From Eumeta japonica (Eukaryota; Arthropoda; Insecta; Lepidoptera; Psychidae): DNA of 64,000 bases. Numbering within the stretch: position 1 is the first letter of the stretch; each line of letters starts with the position of its first letter. The notes under the pieces were generated by a model. It saw only the letters and a list, made by a program, of their open reading frames with translations, was not told the origin of the DNA and searched no databases. Below are positions 1 through 12,459 of this stretch, piece after piece. A program made the translations under genes and the position numbers. The stretch is from the NCBI GenBank assembly GCA_005406025.1, contig BGZK01000154.1, positions 1-64,000 of the forward strand, in the 5' to 3' direction.

Positions 1-791
1 TGGGCGGTTGAACATGTTAGGAAACTAATCAGAATATATTGTGGGTTGTCGAAAGTGTTGCCAGAAGGTGTAATATTTTCTTACTATTAGTAAGGTACCT
101 CTAAACTAGGGGCGACGGCTTCCAAGAACTCTATTCTTATCGGCTTCCCTTCATAAATATTTAATATGCATAATTCATAAATAAATTATTGCTTTCTTTA
201 GTATACAGACACTAAAATTATTTTAATTTTCAATATTATTGTAAATAATATCCAGCCTTCTTACGTTAGTAACGTAAGCCCTATATAAAACACTTCAAAT
301 AACCTGAAAGCAACCGAGCTATTTAGACGACCAAATTCAGAATGTTCGCAATCGTCGTAATCAATGTGAAATGTTGAGTCTTCCGTATTCAGTTGTATTA
401 TAGCGTTGGCGAGTAGGCCACAGCCCGCGAGCTTGCCGGTCGCAAGCCGCGGGCGAGCGGAGAACGGGAGCTTCATAACTCGGTTGATCGCGAGTTTCGT
501 TTCCACAACGAAATGACGCAATTGTAATTCGTGTAACATAATTTAACCTTTAACGTGAAGTCTTAGGTGTTATATTCGGTTGCGTATTCTTGTGTTATAC
601 ATCATTATGTAAATAATAATGCGTTTCGATCAGCGGAGATTTCCGATTATACCCGAATAAAAAACGGTTTTGCATATAGCATCATTCCCGTGTCGAATTA
701 AGTATAGAAGTATAGGCGGCGTACAAACAAAAATTAAATTACAATGTCCAATGGCTGTCTTATTCCTTGCATGCTCACGTAACTTAACTTA
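1..791. other. Intergenic or intronic DNA, no gene seen
   Basis: The stretch is AT-rich with one short CpG-rich patch around 420-470. The only longer reading frame, on the minus strand at 261-539, resembles no family I recognise and overlaps the CpG patch, so I read it as chance. No transposon ends are visible. Confidence 0.5.
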
Positions 792-1834
792 GTGTTATCT
801 CGATCTTTTAGAAAATATTCCAGAGTTAAAACAATTTTTCGGCCACATCAATTGCATAATAATTTTTTTAATAAATCTACTAAACGTTCGGGTCTTTTAA
901 AATTAACGTCAGATCGTCGTTTGTCTGGTGTCGCAGAAACTCGATGGCAGTATCATTCTCGTATTATTAATGTCATTTGTAACTGTAAATCCGACATAAT
1001 ACAAACATTTAATATAATTATAGAAAATCCGATGGATTGGGATTCTGAATCAATTGCCATATCAGAAAGTTTGTTAATTACATTAGAAGATGGGGAATTT
1101 TGTTTTTTTTGCATACTTTAGCTGAATTATTTGCAAGAATAGATATTACTTTCGCTTTACTACAAAATAAACAGAGTGATATAGACGTCGTTATTCGCGA
1201 AGTTCGATCGCTATTAAATTGGTTTGAGAGTAATTTCATTAATAAGTTTGACGAAATTTACGACAGTGTCACTGATATAAGTGAGCCTCCACGAAGACGC
1301 CGACGTCTATTTAGCTCAGAATCAGACTTAAAACGCGAGTATAAACGTATTTTCATCGAAATTGTAGATAATGTTAAAAATCAAATTCAAACCAGATATA
1401 GTTCACTAAGCAATTTGTCGTTTTTAGATTTACTAAGTAAGTCGAAATATGATTTATTCGAACGTAAATTTCCTGAGGATAAACTAAATAATTTAAATTT
1501 ATTATTTCCTCGAATTTTTGACATAAATGCATTAAAAAATGAGTTAAAAGTATTATATTCGTCTCCCTCGCTTAAAGGATTAGATATGTACGAGTTATTT
1601 TTGCATTTACAAAAAGATATCTTAAAAGATACATTTCCTCAAATTTTAAGCTTAAGTAATATCTGTTTAACCCTTCCGATAACAATTGCGGCCGCGGAAC
1701 GATCTTTTTCAGCTCTCAAACGCATTCATACGTACCTCAAGAATAGCCAGACAGGACAAAGGCTTTCAGATCTCGCGTTGTTATCTATAGAAAAACAGTT
1801 ACTGTTGCAAATCAAAGTAAGCCAAATTTTATGA
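792..1834 (+). pseudogene. hAT-family transposase remnant (ZMYM1-like), frameshifted
   Basis: This is the C-terminal half of a hAT-type transposase of the kind often annotated in insects as zinc finger MYM-type protein 1-like. The first frame (to about 1,110) carries a segment around FFNKSTKR followed by AETRW, typical of the region before the catalytic core. The second frame (from about 1,104 to the stop at 1,834) ends in the hAT dimerisation domain: LPITIAAAERSFSALKRI, then a leucine-rich segment ending LALLSIEKQLL. The frames join inside a run of eight T at 1103-1110, which suggests a one-base loss there. The N-terminal BED or TTF zinc-finger part is missing and no terminal repeats were found, so this is a 5'-truncated, inactive copy. 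The domain assignment is from family knowledge and is quite secure; the exact 5' limit is not. Confidence 0.85.
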
Positions 1835-2570
1835 CTTGGTATTAACTCATTTCTTCAAGAAAATCGTAGATTACCACTAGAATTTAAATAGCTTTTTATC
1901 TCATTTAATTCATTTATCCACTGCGCTGCTATAAATTCTGACTAAAGGAAACTACTTCATTAGCTTTTTCAAAGCATTTTATGCATGCTCGAAGTCTTCC
2001 GTTTGTATTCTATCGTTGACTTCTGGCATGCCAAAAGTGAATGAAATATCTCCGCGTTATACCAGAGGGCGTTACAGAGCTCGGTAGTAATAGTTATATT
2101 TTATTAATAATGTTTAATGTTGACAATTTTTAAGTTCGGCTTCCTTTATATTTTTCACCCCTCGCCTCTGCCTAAACATACATGTTGTACGTATTCTCGT
2201 ATAATTGTCAGGTGCATGGGTAACTCGCTTCACCTCGTCCCGCCTCAGGGACGGTTTTCAGTGAGGACGACCCTCGGGCGCGGCCGTCGCCGTCGCTTTG
2301 CGCGTGCCTTTGTCGAGATATCTCCATCCCGCGCGTACCAAAACAAACACTATCTGCACCTCAGTTCGTGCGTGCTAACATTAGTCCCTTTGTGTTCAAG
2401 TACGTATTCTATTGTGTGAGGTGTTCATTCGTGGAAATCTATCGTAGATGCTTGCCTTCCACATGCATTAACATGCAGCATGCAATCCACCGCTGACCCT
2501 CGAATCCGCCCTTCCAGTACCAAGGCCTATCCAAATAATTGAATATTGATTCAATATCTGTCACTCCTTT
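1835..2570. other. Intergenic DNA with a short CpG-rich block
   Basis: There is no recognisable gene. A CpG-rich block at about 2,215-2,345 is followed by a TCAGT initiator-like pentamer near 2,362. The 100-codon frame over it has no recognisable domain. Confidence 0.4.
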
Positions 2571-2799
2571 GGGGCCATCCATAAATTACGTCACATGTTT
2601 GGAGGGTGGTCAACGAAATGTGACAATGCGCGACAAGGAGCAGGTTAAAAGCTTTGTGATGTTAAACCAGAAATATGAAAACGACAAAAGGTTTATGTCT
2701 TTTGTTTTGTCCAATATTTAAAGTATTATGAACAAAAAAAAATGTAAAAACTGCTGTTTTCATGTACGAATTTGTGTGACGTAATTTATGAATGGCCCC
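2571..2799. mobile_element. 229-bp MITE with 26-bp terminal inverted repeats
   Basis: The left end starts ggggccatccataaattacg at 2571. The right end, read in reverse complement from 2799, starts ggggccattcataaattacg, so the two ends match over about 26 bp with one or two differences. A TTT trinucleotide flanks both sides (2568-2570 and 2800-2802) and is a plausible target-site duplication. The interior has no transposase, so this is a non-autonomous DNA element. TIRs of this type (ATAAATTACGTCAC) are widespread in arthropod genomes. I do not assign a superfamily. The short frame across it (2539-2721) is incidental. Confidence 0.8.
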
Positions 2800-3901
2800 T
2801 TTCGAGCATTTTCAAGAACGCAGTTCCAACTCTTGTGGCCTTCGTTGAAAACTGCGACAAGTTAAAAGACAACGTGATTATGACACATCATCGGCTAACG
2901 ACGTGACTTTGAACCTCGAACCTTCAAAGGAAATCTAAGGAAGTAAAATTGCCGATTTTAACGATCGCAAAGGTAACACTGAAAACTCCCAAAGCCCTTA
3001 TATTAAAAAATGTGTGTAACAGTAATCGCGGCGCGTGCGCGCGAGAAGAGGGACCACAGTCATTGCCGGCGAGCATTTGTGTAAACGACACTGTCGTTAT
3101 CGACCCGATCGCTCGTTCCTACGCCGAAAGCGGACGACGACAATGTGCGACACTTCGCACCGCATAAGCAATGGACGGGCAATGGACAATAAATAAAAAT
3201 TATCACAATTTATTATTCAATAAGCATTTTATTTACGTTGCTATGACTATTCCAATTCGGACTCCATATTCTCGACTGACCGACCGGTGGTCTGGCGGCC
3301 GGCGACGGCGGCGGTCCGCTCGAGGTCGCCGGGCGCGACCACACCACGGGCGCACGACCTACGAGTCGAACGAACGAACTGCCACAAATAGCCTCTTCGG
3401 CTATTTCAAGGGATCGTGAGCAAAGTGGACACACTCGATATTGGTTTTTCTCGAAAGAGGAAAACGTCTTTATCTCATTTTTCTCTAGAAAAGGCACTCG
3501 TTCGCGTCGGCGGCGGCTTCGCGGCGCGCCACTCGCGGGCGCGATTACGTTAATTGAAGTCGATTGCGCCGGTATCGCCGTGACGACGACAGCACGCAGG
3601 CCGCGGGCGCGCGGCGAGACTTCCCGCTTTGACGTCAAAATTACGTCAAAGCGATGTCGACTCTGTCGCTCTTGGGTCGTAGTCGCCGAACGGCATCGAC
3701 CTGCTGCGAGTGAAGTCGACGTGATGCGAAGAATAACTTCATCGTAAACCGATCACTATTCCGTACGTGGTGCTGTGCGAGATTGCGTAGATTTTGTGTT
3801 ACACCTTTTAAACGTATTCCGCGTCGCGATCGTGAGAGAACATTTTAAAAATCCGAGTAGGATTCTCACACCGAAATACTGCCCTATTGTGGTCTCCTCT
3901 G
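2800..3901. other. CpG-rich, promoter-like segment without a recognised gene
   Basis: From about 3,020 to 3,740 the DNA is GC- and CpG-rich. It contains a palindromic CRE-type site TGACGTCA at 3630-3637, followed 8 bp later by the half site TTACGTCA. This would fit a promoter or enhancer, but no coding exon with a convincing protein is attached. Frames of 82 and 141 codons on opposite strands overlap here and look like composition artefacts. Confidence 0.3.
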
Positions 3902-3926
3902 AGTATTGACCAGTTAGGTCAATACT
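3902..3926. repeat. Perfect 10-bp hairpin
   Basis: Arms 3902-3911 (agtattgacc) and 3917-3926 (ggtcaatact) are exact reverse complements around a 5-nt loop. It lies 8 bp before a larger hairpin. Confidence 0.9.
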
Positions 3927-3934
3927 TTAGTTTG

Positions 3935-3983
3935 ATGGTCTCGACGCGTTAGAAAGTTACACTTTTTAACGCGTCGAGACCAT
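3935..3983. repeat. Near-perfect 23-bp hairpin with a 3-nt loop
   Basis: The outer 17 bp (3935-3951 with 3967-3983) pair perfectly. The stem continues with one G-T wobble (3952/3966) and five more perfect pairs (3953-3957 with 3961-3965), leaving only TAC (3958-3960) unpaired. The stem is too short and the loop too tight for a typical animal pre-miRNA. It could be a collapsed pair of transposon ends or a template-switch product. Confidence 0.9.
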
Positions 3984-3985
3984 TG

Positions 3986-4254
3986 TCTATGGTTATCGGA
4001 GTATGTAATATGTTTGACGTCGAATATAGTAATTCATGTAAACGTAATTTATAAAAATACAAGCGGTACAAAATTTATTGCACATTCTCATATCAGTCAA
4101 GACAAATTTTAACAAGTTCTATATATGTAAAAAATGTATTAGACATAATTTATGCTACTATGTAAACTGGAAACGTTTGTACTTACAAATGTCATTTTTT
4201 GCGATAAATATCCGTTTAACAACTCATTATTCCCGATTCATTTCTAAAGTTTTT
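3986..4254. other. AT-rich spacer
   Basis: I see no recognisable feature here. Confidence 0.4.
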
Positions 4255-4720
4255 GTATCTCTGTCTGTCTGTTTATCTTTTTACGTTTTACGTTTTCACT
4301 CCTAAACCGTTGTACCGATTTTGATGAAATTTGGCACGAAGTTAGTTTGGTACCAGTAAACAGACATGACATTTTTTATTTATTTGTCTGTCTGTTCGTT
4401 TTCTATGTTTTTTCGTAGCTTATCAATAGTTAAACGATTTTAATGAACTTTAATATACTAGTAGATGACATCATTTTGTGATATGTAAACTACTATGTGT
4501 TTGTCTGTATGTCTACTTAAAATTTACAATGACTTAACCAATTTTGATGAAACTTAGAAAACTGATAAAACTTGTTGTCACGTAAAATATAGGATTTCTT
4601 TTTTTTTTTTGGTGTGTATCTGTACAACTCCTTACAACTAAAACATTAGAAAGTCATTAATTATACTTTGTTTTGTCGGCCATGCTTATTTTTTGCTGAA
4701 GCAAATAAATTTGGAGAAAG
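4255..4720 (+). repeat. Diverged tandem-like dispersed repeat (gattttgatgaaatttgg type)
   Basis: Units about 115-120 bp apart each combine a gtctgtctgt-like stretch (about 4261, 4386, 4500) with a degenerate form of accgattttgatgaaatttg (about 4316, 4435, 4537). A further match lies near 5,018. This motif recurs in tails of non-autonomous elements and LINEs in Lepidoptera. No coding capacity is left. Confidence 0.6.
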
Positions 4721-5089
4721 AGCGGTGCTAAAGTGAGCGATGATGATGGAGCGAGAGGGGGCCGGGGTGTGGTGTGGGAGAGGGGTAGAGTAAAAGCGAA
4801 GCCACGAGACAATGCCAATAATCTGGTTGTAACGATATGATTAACAATAATGGTTTAATAATAACAAAGACATTGCAAACTAAAACGAATTATAGAGTGT
4901 TTCCACTGAATTTTTTATCAATAGGTACTATACCTTACTATTATAATGACATAAATGTGGTAGGTTGTAACGATGTTTGGTTGTTTGTAACTCTATTATG
5001 CATAAACGGCTTAACGGATTTAGATGAAATTTGACAGACAGATAAAATATTTTCTAGATTATACGCTTGATATTTATATCTTCCGCGAC

Positions 5090-5112
5090 ATTTATTGCAC
5101 AGTGCAATAAAT
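5090..5112. repeat. Perfect 11-bp palindrome
   Basis: Arms 5090-5100 (atttattgcac) and 5102-5112 (gtgcaataaat) are exact reverse complements around a single base. It sits at the start of the degenerate GGAATC-like array. Confidence 0.85.
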
Positions 5113-5275
5113 TGTAAGAAACCGGAATCGATATCGAAAGCACGATCAATATCGGAATCTAGAATGATAGCGCGATTGGAAAAGAGAGGGATGCCGACTG
5201 GGACAGAGGACAAGACCGAATCGGAATTAACTGTGTATTCGGAACTTGAATCGGAAATGGGACCTGCTCGGTATC
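5113..5275 (+). repeat. Degenerate GGAATC-type array
   Basis: The stretch is a loose series of words such as ccggaatcg, atcggaatc, gaatcggaat and aatcggaaat without an exact period. Similar arrays occur at about 16,084-16,212 and 20,714-20,948 in the same orientation and at about 29,865-30,230 in the opposite one. Confidence 0.55.
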
Positions 5276-5280
5276 ATTGA

Positions 5281-8204
5281 TATGCAAGATTACTCGAAAT
5301 AGAAAGTGAAGAATTAATTATGAGTCCCCATGGGCGGAGTTAATAGCAAAAGCTAGAGTTGACACAAAAAAACGCGATCAAACTTCCATGTATCATAATG
5401 TAGTCGATTTGAGATCAGACCGCCCACGGCGGACGCACGAAGAAAGTGATGAGAAATAGATATCTTTAACAATTATAATTTTCGCAACGTCCATTGTGGT
5501 CGCGAGTTACAATGAGCTGGCCGTCAACTTGAGCGCACGCGGCCATTGTGAGGCGTGCGCGTGGGCGCAGGTACAATGCACGTCACTGTACGAGTCTCGT
5601 AGGATGTCACGTTAGCTCGACCCGATTAAAGAACATTCGGTTCTAAAGTATTGTCTACAGGAAGAGATAGAAAACAGACTCACACAAAAAAATTAGTAAG
5701 CAACGAAGGCTCCACTGTGGTGTTCGCTATGGTCCCATTCATCTAATGTTAACGTTTAAAAGTATAATTGAAAAGAAGATGTAGGAATTATAACCTTTAC
5801 GAAAATCTGTTTGGTTTGACGTTGTCACAAATATTACGAGGAAACTAAAAATCAATAAACCAGGCATACCCCTTATAAATCCTATAAAAAATGCATCCTA
5901 AAATTATTTTCTAGACCAAAATCTGGATCATGAATGAAGCACTTACACTATTGTAAGAAAAATAAATAATGTTAATTCCTTAAACATTTGTCTTGTGCGC
6001 GCCCGGGTAACTGTCAGTTTATAGAGCTCACCATTTTTGCCGACGCTGCGTCTCTAATGTCCGGCGCTCGGCGCGCCATCCTTTAGTGGCACAGTATATG
6101 TTTTACACTCCAACAAATTATATTTTATATGAAAACTGGGTTAATCCCACATCGGCTCGCATTTATTTTAATTCATTCACCCGCGGGAACACTTTCCTTT
6201 TCTGTCGAGCAGCCGCGTTTGATGTCATACGGCTAGTGTCCGCGCGCTATCCCGCGTTTATCCTGGTCCGCTCCGCCGTCACTCGTTTATGGTCAACGGG
6301 AACAAACTATAATTTTTACGGGGGAAATGGCGTAAACGTATCTATTACAATATTTTTTATATATCTTCTTTATACATATAAAAATTAGCCCACGTAGATT
6401 TGCGACCACAAAATGTGGAAACGGCGGAAACAGATAGTCGAGATCCTAATGGTCCCGACCGGCCCGGTTTTGCAGCACGAAAAATTATATTTGTGCCACG
6501 TTACCAAAAATGATGTGACCGACTTCTAACAATGAATATTAGTGATCATTTGCTTTATATGCATATACTAACTTCAGAAGAAAATGTAAATAACGGCAAT
6601 AAAAATAATGCATCGTAAACTGCAAAAATGACCGAAATTTGGCCTACCGCAGCCCGGCGCCTTGTTGCCCAACAACTCCCTGTACATGTCCTTGGCTCAA
6701 ATAAACATAACAATTAACATTTTACTTGTGAATTTCGAAAGAGAATTTACAATATCCATTGGATTTCCTGCAGATTTTTAGATTAAAACTTATTACGATA
6801 AAGCATGAACGTAAATGACATGAGATTTTTAGACTAAAGGACATGAACTTTATGTGAGAATATTTCGTATCTACACTATGCATTTTACGTTGAAAAATTA
6901 AATACACCTTATTACATATTGTATATAAGTATTTATTTCTTCAGACAGTCTTGTATGGATTTTATAGTGACCGTGCACGTTTTCTGTATAAATGTACACC
7001 ATTAGTGCTTGAACAAGTCCTTAATGTCGTTACTTTTTGTTATTCATTTCAACAAATATTATGCTTAGGCCGGACGAGCTACCTTGCCCTTAACACTTTT
7101 CAATTAGAACAAGGGATTTAATTGTAACATATCATGATAAATTTAAGGCCTGTATAATTTCATTGTATGAAATATTATATTATACATATATAATGAAAAC
7201 ATAACGATAAAGATCGATAAATGAAAAAGATAATTACGTAATAAACATAGCGCCTATTGATAGGCAATATTATTTATTGAAATTATAATATATAATTGCC
7301 GTGAACCTTTAATAACAAAAGAGTACGATGAGAATTAGTGATATAAACAAAAAATGTAAACAATATATGTAACAAATATATAAACAAAAATATATACGAA
7401 AATATAAACGGAAAACATTTGCAATAATACTGATTACAAGTAGCTGCATAATAAAATATTTTTCATTTAAAACAAATTAAAACATATTTTACCAAAACTC
7501 TTCCATCCTATTAGTTTAAAAACATTATAAAAAAAAATACATAAAAATTGTATGTCGTAAAGTTCAAGTCTCACGCATGTTCGTGCCGACGCGTGTACAC
7601 ATTTTTGTAGAGCGGATTTTCTAGTTCGTAAATACAGGGTGTGGTATATAGTGCATTTCATTGAAGCTTGACAAAGTAATAGCAATAACCGAAATTCAGG
7701 GCACAAATCATAGTAAAGGAATTCGGCCTCAGAAAGTATAACCTTAAAGTTGAAAACGTTTTTAGACATACGCTTCACTTATGACCTTTTGCATAAAGCG
7801 ATCCGACCGTTGTGAACGATACACTCTCGAGGGTTTCGGTAGCCTGCTTCTTTATCTAGGTATCTAACGCCCGACTCGTCGGTGTCGCAGTTTGGCCGAT
7901 TGCGCGGGCGCCGCCGACGCGTTGACTTGCGATAACGGCTCGTGATCGGTGCGATCACTTAGTCATTTCGAAGATAGTATTTTTTTCATAACGGTCATAA
8001 ACATACATTTATGGAATGTACTGTTTGAATAATACCAAGCGGCTATGGAGCCAAACCCTGCACTCGTGACGTATCAATGAATAAGCGTGTTTGAGGTGTG
8101 GTCGTGATTTGATTATTTCGCCGTCGGTCGATCACCAAGACATCACTGCGCGTCCCTCGCCAGCCCCTGGCAAAATATATTTAAAAACATTGGTGGGTGA
8201 CTGC
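5281..8204. other. Intergenic or intronic DNA, no gene seen
   Basis: The DNA is mostly AT-rich with CpG-rich patches near 5,480-5,600, 6,000-6,290 and 7,860-7,950. ORFs of 60-103 codons here show no family signature. A short acagggtgt segment near 7,635 may be a transposon end, but no partner was found. Confidence 0.4.
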
Positions 8205-8285
8205 AACCGTAATTCAAAAACTGGTCAAGTGCGATCGAAACTCGCCTGGAAAGGATTCCGTACCCTCGCAATAGTTCTCGATTAA
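8205..8285 (+). repeat. Diverged copy of a common insect dispersed repeat
   Basis: The stretch aactggtcaagtgcgatcg followed by actcgcc and attccgtacc resembles the frequent insect repeat built on GGTCAAGTGCGAGTCGGACT and GGTTCCGTAC. It is short and has no intact ends. Confidence 0.55.
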
Positions 8286-11200
8286 ATTAAGCAACATTTT
8301 TTCTTTTCAAGATTATTTTGCGAATCCCACGGAAGTATAAATCTTTATGATTTCCCTTTTGGTTTTCTTGCAAACAATGATATAGAGTTATATTTCTTAA
8401 TTTTATGAACATCTTACACTTACTGATTTCGAAAATAGATCAGAAGGAATACTTGATATTTCTTTATATTTCCTTGTGATAAGTCACGTGATGCGTTTAA
8501 TCAAAATTATTTTCCTTAATTTTCTAATGAACCCTCGAATACCAGACTATGTACATTTTTTGTCGTGTGGTCGTGACTGTGACGTGTAACTCTGTACATG
8601 CACCAAATTCCAACTTCTTTGTCGAGTGGGCGTGGAGAAAGATGCTGACGACGGACACATTGACAGACGGGACAGATGGGTTGTGTTGTGTTGTGTTGAC
8701 GTACACCCCGTGAAAATACGATACCCTTATATACTTATACGGTTTTTGCATCGCGTATATGGAATTCTAAAAACAAAGGCTTTTATACTATTGTAGATCA
8801 GATGGCGCGTCGTTACATAGCTCTACTGTAAGTGCATTGGTGTCTAGCAATATTACTGGTTCCGTTACAAGCGGTTCGCCTCCAAAGCCCTTATCCACAC
8901 CCGACGTGATTGCCAAGGTCCCTTCACCCTGGCCGCTCGCCGCCCTTCTTCCCACGACCCAGCGCTCGCCGACACGCGCGGCTGAGAACGAACTAGGTGC
9001 GAATCGCTCTCATTTGGCAGCGCGGACTAAGTAAAATACGGAATCCAAATCCAGAATCGCGATGACTGTATTTTACACACTTACATTACAAATACATACT
9101 TACATTACAAACACATCACTATACAAATATTTTAAAGTATTAGTCTTTTAAATCGGGGCTGCGTAATTACGAAATAGGTATGAATCGATTAACTGATCTT
9201 TTAGGTAATTCCATTAGACTGCTTTTCATTAAAATATACTGATTCAGATTAAGTTCCTGCTGTGCCAGGTGAAAGCCACCTTATAGGCTATTTCGATAAC
9301 AGTTCTGCAAGGCAGGCATCGTGTGCTGCGGCGGTAGGTGATGAGCACGGACGGAAAACCATATTTGTGCCTTTTCATCGGCTTTACGGGGAGCTACCAA
9401 AATTATTAGGACGGATGTACGGTTTTAAAATGTCGCTAAATTCTATAAGAATATTTAGGTTCAAGGTTCAAATCAAAATCAGAACGCTATACAATTTAAT
9501 GGTTTATCTTTAATTTAAATATGTACAAACATGAAATTGACACTAACCCTGTAGTGTAGTATTATAAAAAAAACATATTTTACTATATTGTAATGTACAG
9601 TATTTTGAGTTTTAATTCGTAAGTAACCGCTTAATCTCACATTAAAACACTTTTATTTTTGTCCCGACAGACTTCATTCTTTCAATTTATGAAAAGCTCC
9701 GATAAAGTTTCTTATTATCTCAGGTGCGGTAGGTATAAATTGTTTCTGCTTTGGCCTCAAATCCCATATTCAAGCATTACGTTGTACATAATTTTTGTTG
9801 TACATAATTATAGTTTGTTTGCCAGCTTTTTTTTTCTCTTTTTCCTATCTTAAGTGCAGATTGAACTCTGCTTTTTGAACTTTCTACAATAACAGTAATT
9901 ACAAGCGCCCAAGCGCCCCGGTCGCTGATGTGTGTACGCTCAGACATAGAATGGAATGTTACTACTGAATTTATTCATCGTTAATTTGAGTCGTTATATT
10001 TACGTACACTATTAAAATTACTGGGTACAGCAGTGATCGGAGGAGAGTAGGTATCGTGTCTGAACTGCTTCTAGCTTAATGGGGGCGAATCTAAAGCGAT
10101 GTGGGATTAATTATTTTTGATATATTATTTTAGATATAAAAGGATTTGGTTGCAAAAGGCTATAAAAAAAAATCTACAATTATATTTCTGTTCTTGGTCT
10201 CTTTCGTTTAATCTGACTCCTCATTGAGCTGGCTAATTCAATGCTCTAGTTGAAAACTACTCTACCGCTTCGTGTCTTCCAAAACGTATTTTTACCAATT
10301 TCCGTGGATTCCATGGAGGTCCCAACTAATTCCATGAGTTCGAACTTTTATATTTATTTAGCGTTTGTCTTTTCTCTATTTGTAGGTGATATCTTTATTG
10401 ACCTAAAAAAACTATAATTTTTTTAAGAAATACTTTCCTGTGCTGATTCCGTGTCACGTCACTGTTTAGGACGAAAATGGGACGGTATGTCGATAGTTCG
10501 AGATAAAGATAGAAAAATACCAATGATAAAGAGCATATGCAGTGCAATTTGATTCGTCAGAAAATTCTGCTAATTTATAAAAAAAATCTCTCTAGCTTCA
10601 AGTAACGACCGCGGAATAGGTGTTCAGCTATAGATGTTCTTTTCTTATTAGTGTACGAAATCTCTTTGGATGAAATGCTCTAGTGATTCTTCTAATTTAC
10701 TTGACGAAATAAAATAACTGTAACTTATTACGAATTCATTAGATGTACGTGTCGATAGACGCGGACTCGAGGACCCCGCTCCAGCGCAGCAACGTTAGCG
10801 GGCGAGACGTCGACCGAGCGCGTTCTTGTGTAGGGCGTGAAATTCGTTGGACCGGACCCCGCGGTGGCCAGGCGGCGAGCGACAGCGGCTCCGTTTAGGA
10901 TGATCGATCAGACGCGCGTGCATCGTGTCGTGATTGTGCCCGGGTGAAATGAGCTGGCTCTCTCAGCCGACGGACGAAGGTTCTCGCTGCAAACTACAGA
11001 GGGCGTGGTTCTGATTTCCACACTGAAAAACGTTTCACATGATTCGTATCGTGAATGAGGTGTTAAAAAACCGGATAAATTCGAGTTGGACTCACTGACA
11101 AAGGGTTCAATGTTACAACACAAAATATTAGTGTTGAATATTTAAAAGAAATTATTTCATTCATTAACGTGCGGATTCTTAGCACGAGCTCTACTCGCAC

Positions 11201-11560
11201 TCGGTCCACTTTTATTGTCCTTGCGTTTGCACGTCCATCGCGACAGGCTTGACGCTTGATGTGTTACTGCTTTTAGTGTAGAGTGAAAACGAGAAGAATA
11301 AACTGAAACCGCGCTAAGTATGTACTCGCGTACTTAGCGACTGTCAATTGGCACTGGACATTGGAACAAACCGAGACAAAGCAAACTTTAGACTTCTTAT
11401 AAGTTTTCCTGTAGTCTATAATTGAACAACTATTTCCTGTATTTTTTTGCAAATTTTACACATAGCAGTTTTGGACATAAGGGGAAATGGTTAATTGCAA
11501 TCTATTTTCTTAAATAACGTTAAAAAGTTAAACTACGCTAATGTATATGTACATATATAT
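8286..11560. other. Intergenic or intronic DNA, no gene seen
   Basis: The DNA is mostly AT-rich. CpG-rich patches lie at about 8,870-9,010 and 10,750-10,930. No ORF has a recognisable domain. An 11-bp direct repeat (ttgtacataat) occurs twice near 9,781-9,809. Confidence 0.4.
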
Positions 11561-11859
11561 TGTGGGGCGTGGCTCTGGGGGAGATACCTAGCGGATCTTG
11601 GATGAAATCCAAAAATTCGAGTGTTCAAAATGAGAGTATTTTCATTTAAGATCAATATATTTTTCTACACTATTGAAACTCGCGCACTCGCTCTTCAGCC
11701 CTCGGCCCCTTTCTCCGTACTTCTCTCTAGTCCCTACTCGTTTGTTGTCCGCGAGCTCGGATTCGAATATGCCATCCTACTCTAATTTTAAATTGAACGC
11801 GAACCCTCATTTGCGAGCACGAAGATAGGATACCTCACATGCCACCTAACCCTACTACA
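11561..11859 (-). mobile_element. Probable solo LTR (299 bp)
   Basis: The segment begins TGTGGGGCG and ends CTACTACA, giving the TG...CA termini of an LTR with short inverted ends (TGT/ACA). ATATAT lies immediately on both sides, consistent with a target-site duplication, although the flank is itself a TA-rich simple sequence. Read on the minus strand it has an LTR-like order: TGTAGTAGGG start, a central GC-rich part, an A-rich stretch, then a CCCCACA end. No gag, pol, primer-binding site or polypurine tract is present, so I read it as a recombination-derived solo LTR. The TE family is unknown and the strand is tentative. Confidence 0.45.
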
Positions 11860-11863
11860 ATAT

Positions 11864-12011
11864 ATATATACAAACACACACACACATGTGTGTGTTTGTG
11901 GTTGTATGCGTGTGTGCGTGCGTGCGTGTGTTTGTGTGTGCGTGCGTGTGTTTGTGTGTGCGTGCGTGCGTGTGTTTGTGTGTGCGTGTGTGCGTGTGTG
12001 TGTGTCTATAT
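11864..12011. repeat. TG/CG-rich microsatellite with short higher-order repeat
   Basis: An acacac/tgtgtg palindrome centre (about 11,874-11,896) leads into a variable (TG)n/(CGTG)n tract in which the word gtgtttgtgtgtgcgtgcgt recurs. The frames over it on both strands (Cys/Val-rich or Thr/His-rich) are products of the repeat. Confidence 0.9.
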
Positions 12012-12149
12012 GTAAATATTCGAAACCTTCACAGTAAGCGCTTTCATTTGTTATGCTGCATAGCACAGTTGCATTTTTTTTAAATTTTCGAATTTGTCCC
12101 CCAAAAATGACCCTCATATTTAAAATTCATTTACTTACGTTATTCCGTA

Positions 12150-12280
12150 TTTGGGTAACAGATATAAGTGTAACTAAATGTCGACTAAATTGGTTCAGTA
12201 GATTAAGAGCGAATTAACTGCGACAGATGGACTAACAAACAGACGCACATTGACCCTATAAGGGTGCCGTTTTTTTTTAA
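12150..12280 (+). repeat. Tail of a dispersed retroelement-like repeat
   Basis: The order cagatggactaacaaacaga, then ccctataagggtgccg, then a T-run is the usual 3' tail arrangement of a widespread insect LINE- or SINE-like repeat. No coding part is attached. Confidence 0.5.
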
Positions 12281-12459
12281 ATTAAAATTTAATAGTTATT
12301 ATTTTGTGATCTGGACTTGCCCGCGGCTTTGTTCATACAGACACGCTTTACTCACCTCGACACTCCTGTGCACTCCGTACACACAGAAATATACACAACT
12401 ATATTCAAAACAAGAGAATATGACTACCAAACAAATACAAAAATAATGTTTAACATTTT

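Noticed and set aside
11788..12117. Thr/His-rich and Cys/Val-rich ORFs over the TG/CG microsatellite
   Set aside because: They are simple-repeat translations, open on opposite strands, overlapping the probable LTR.
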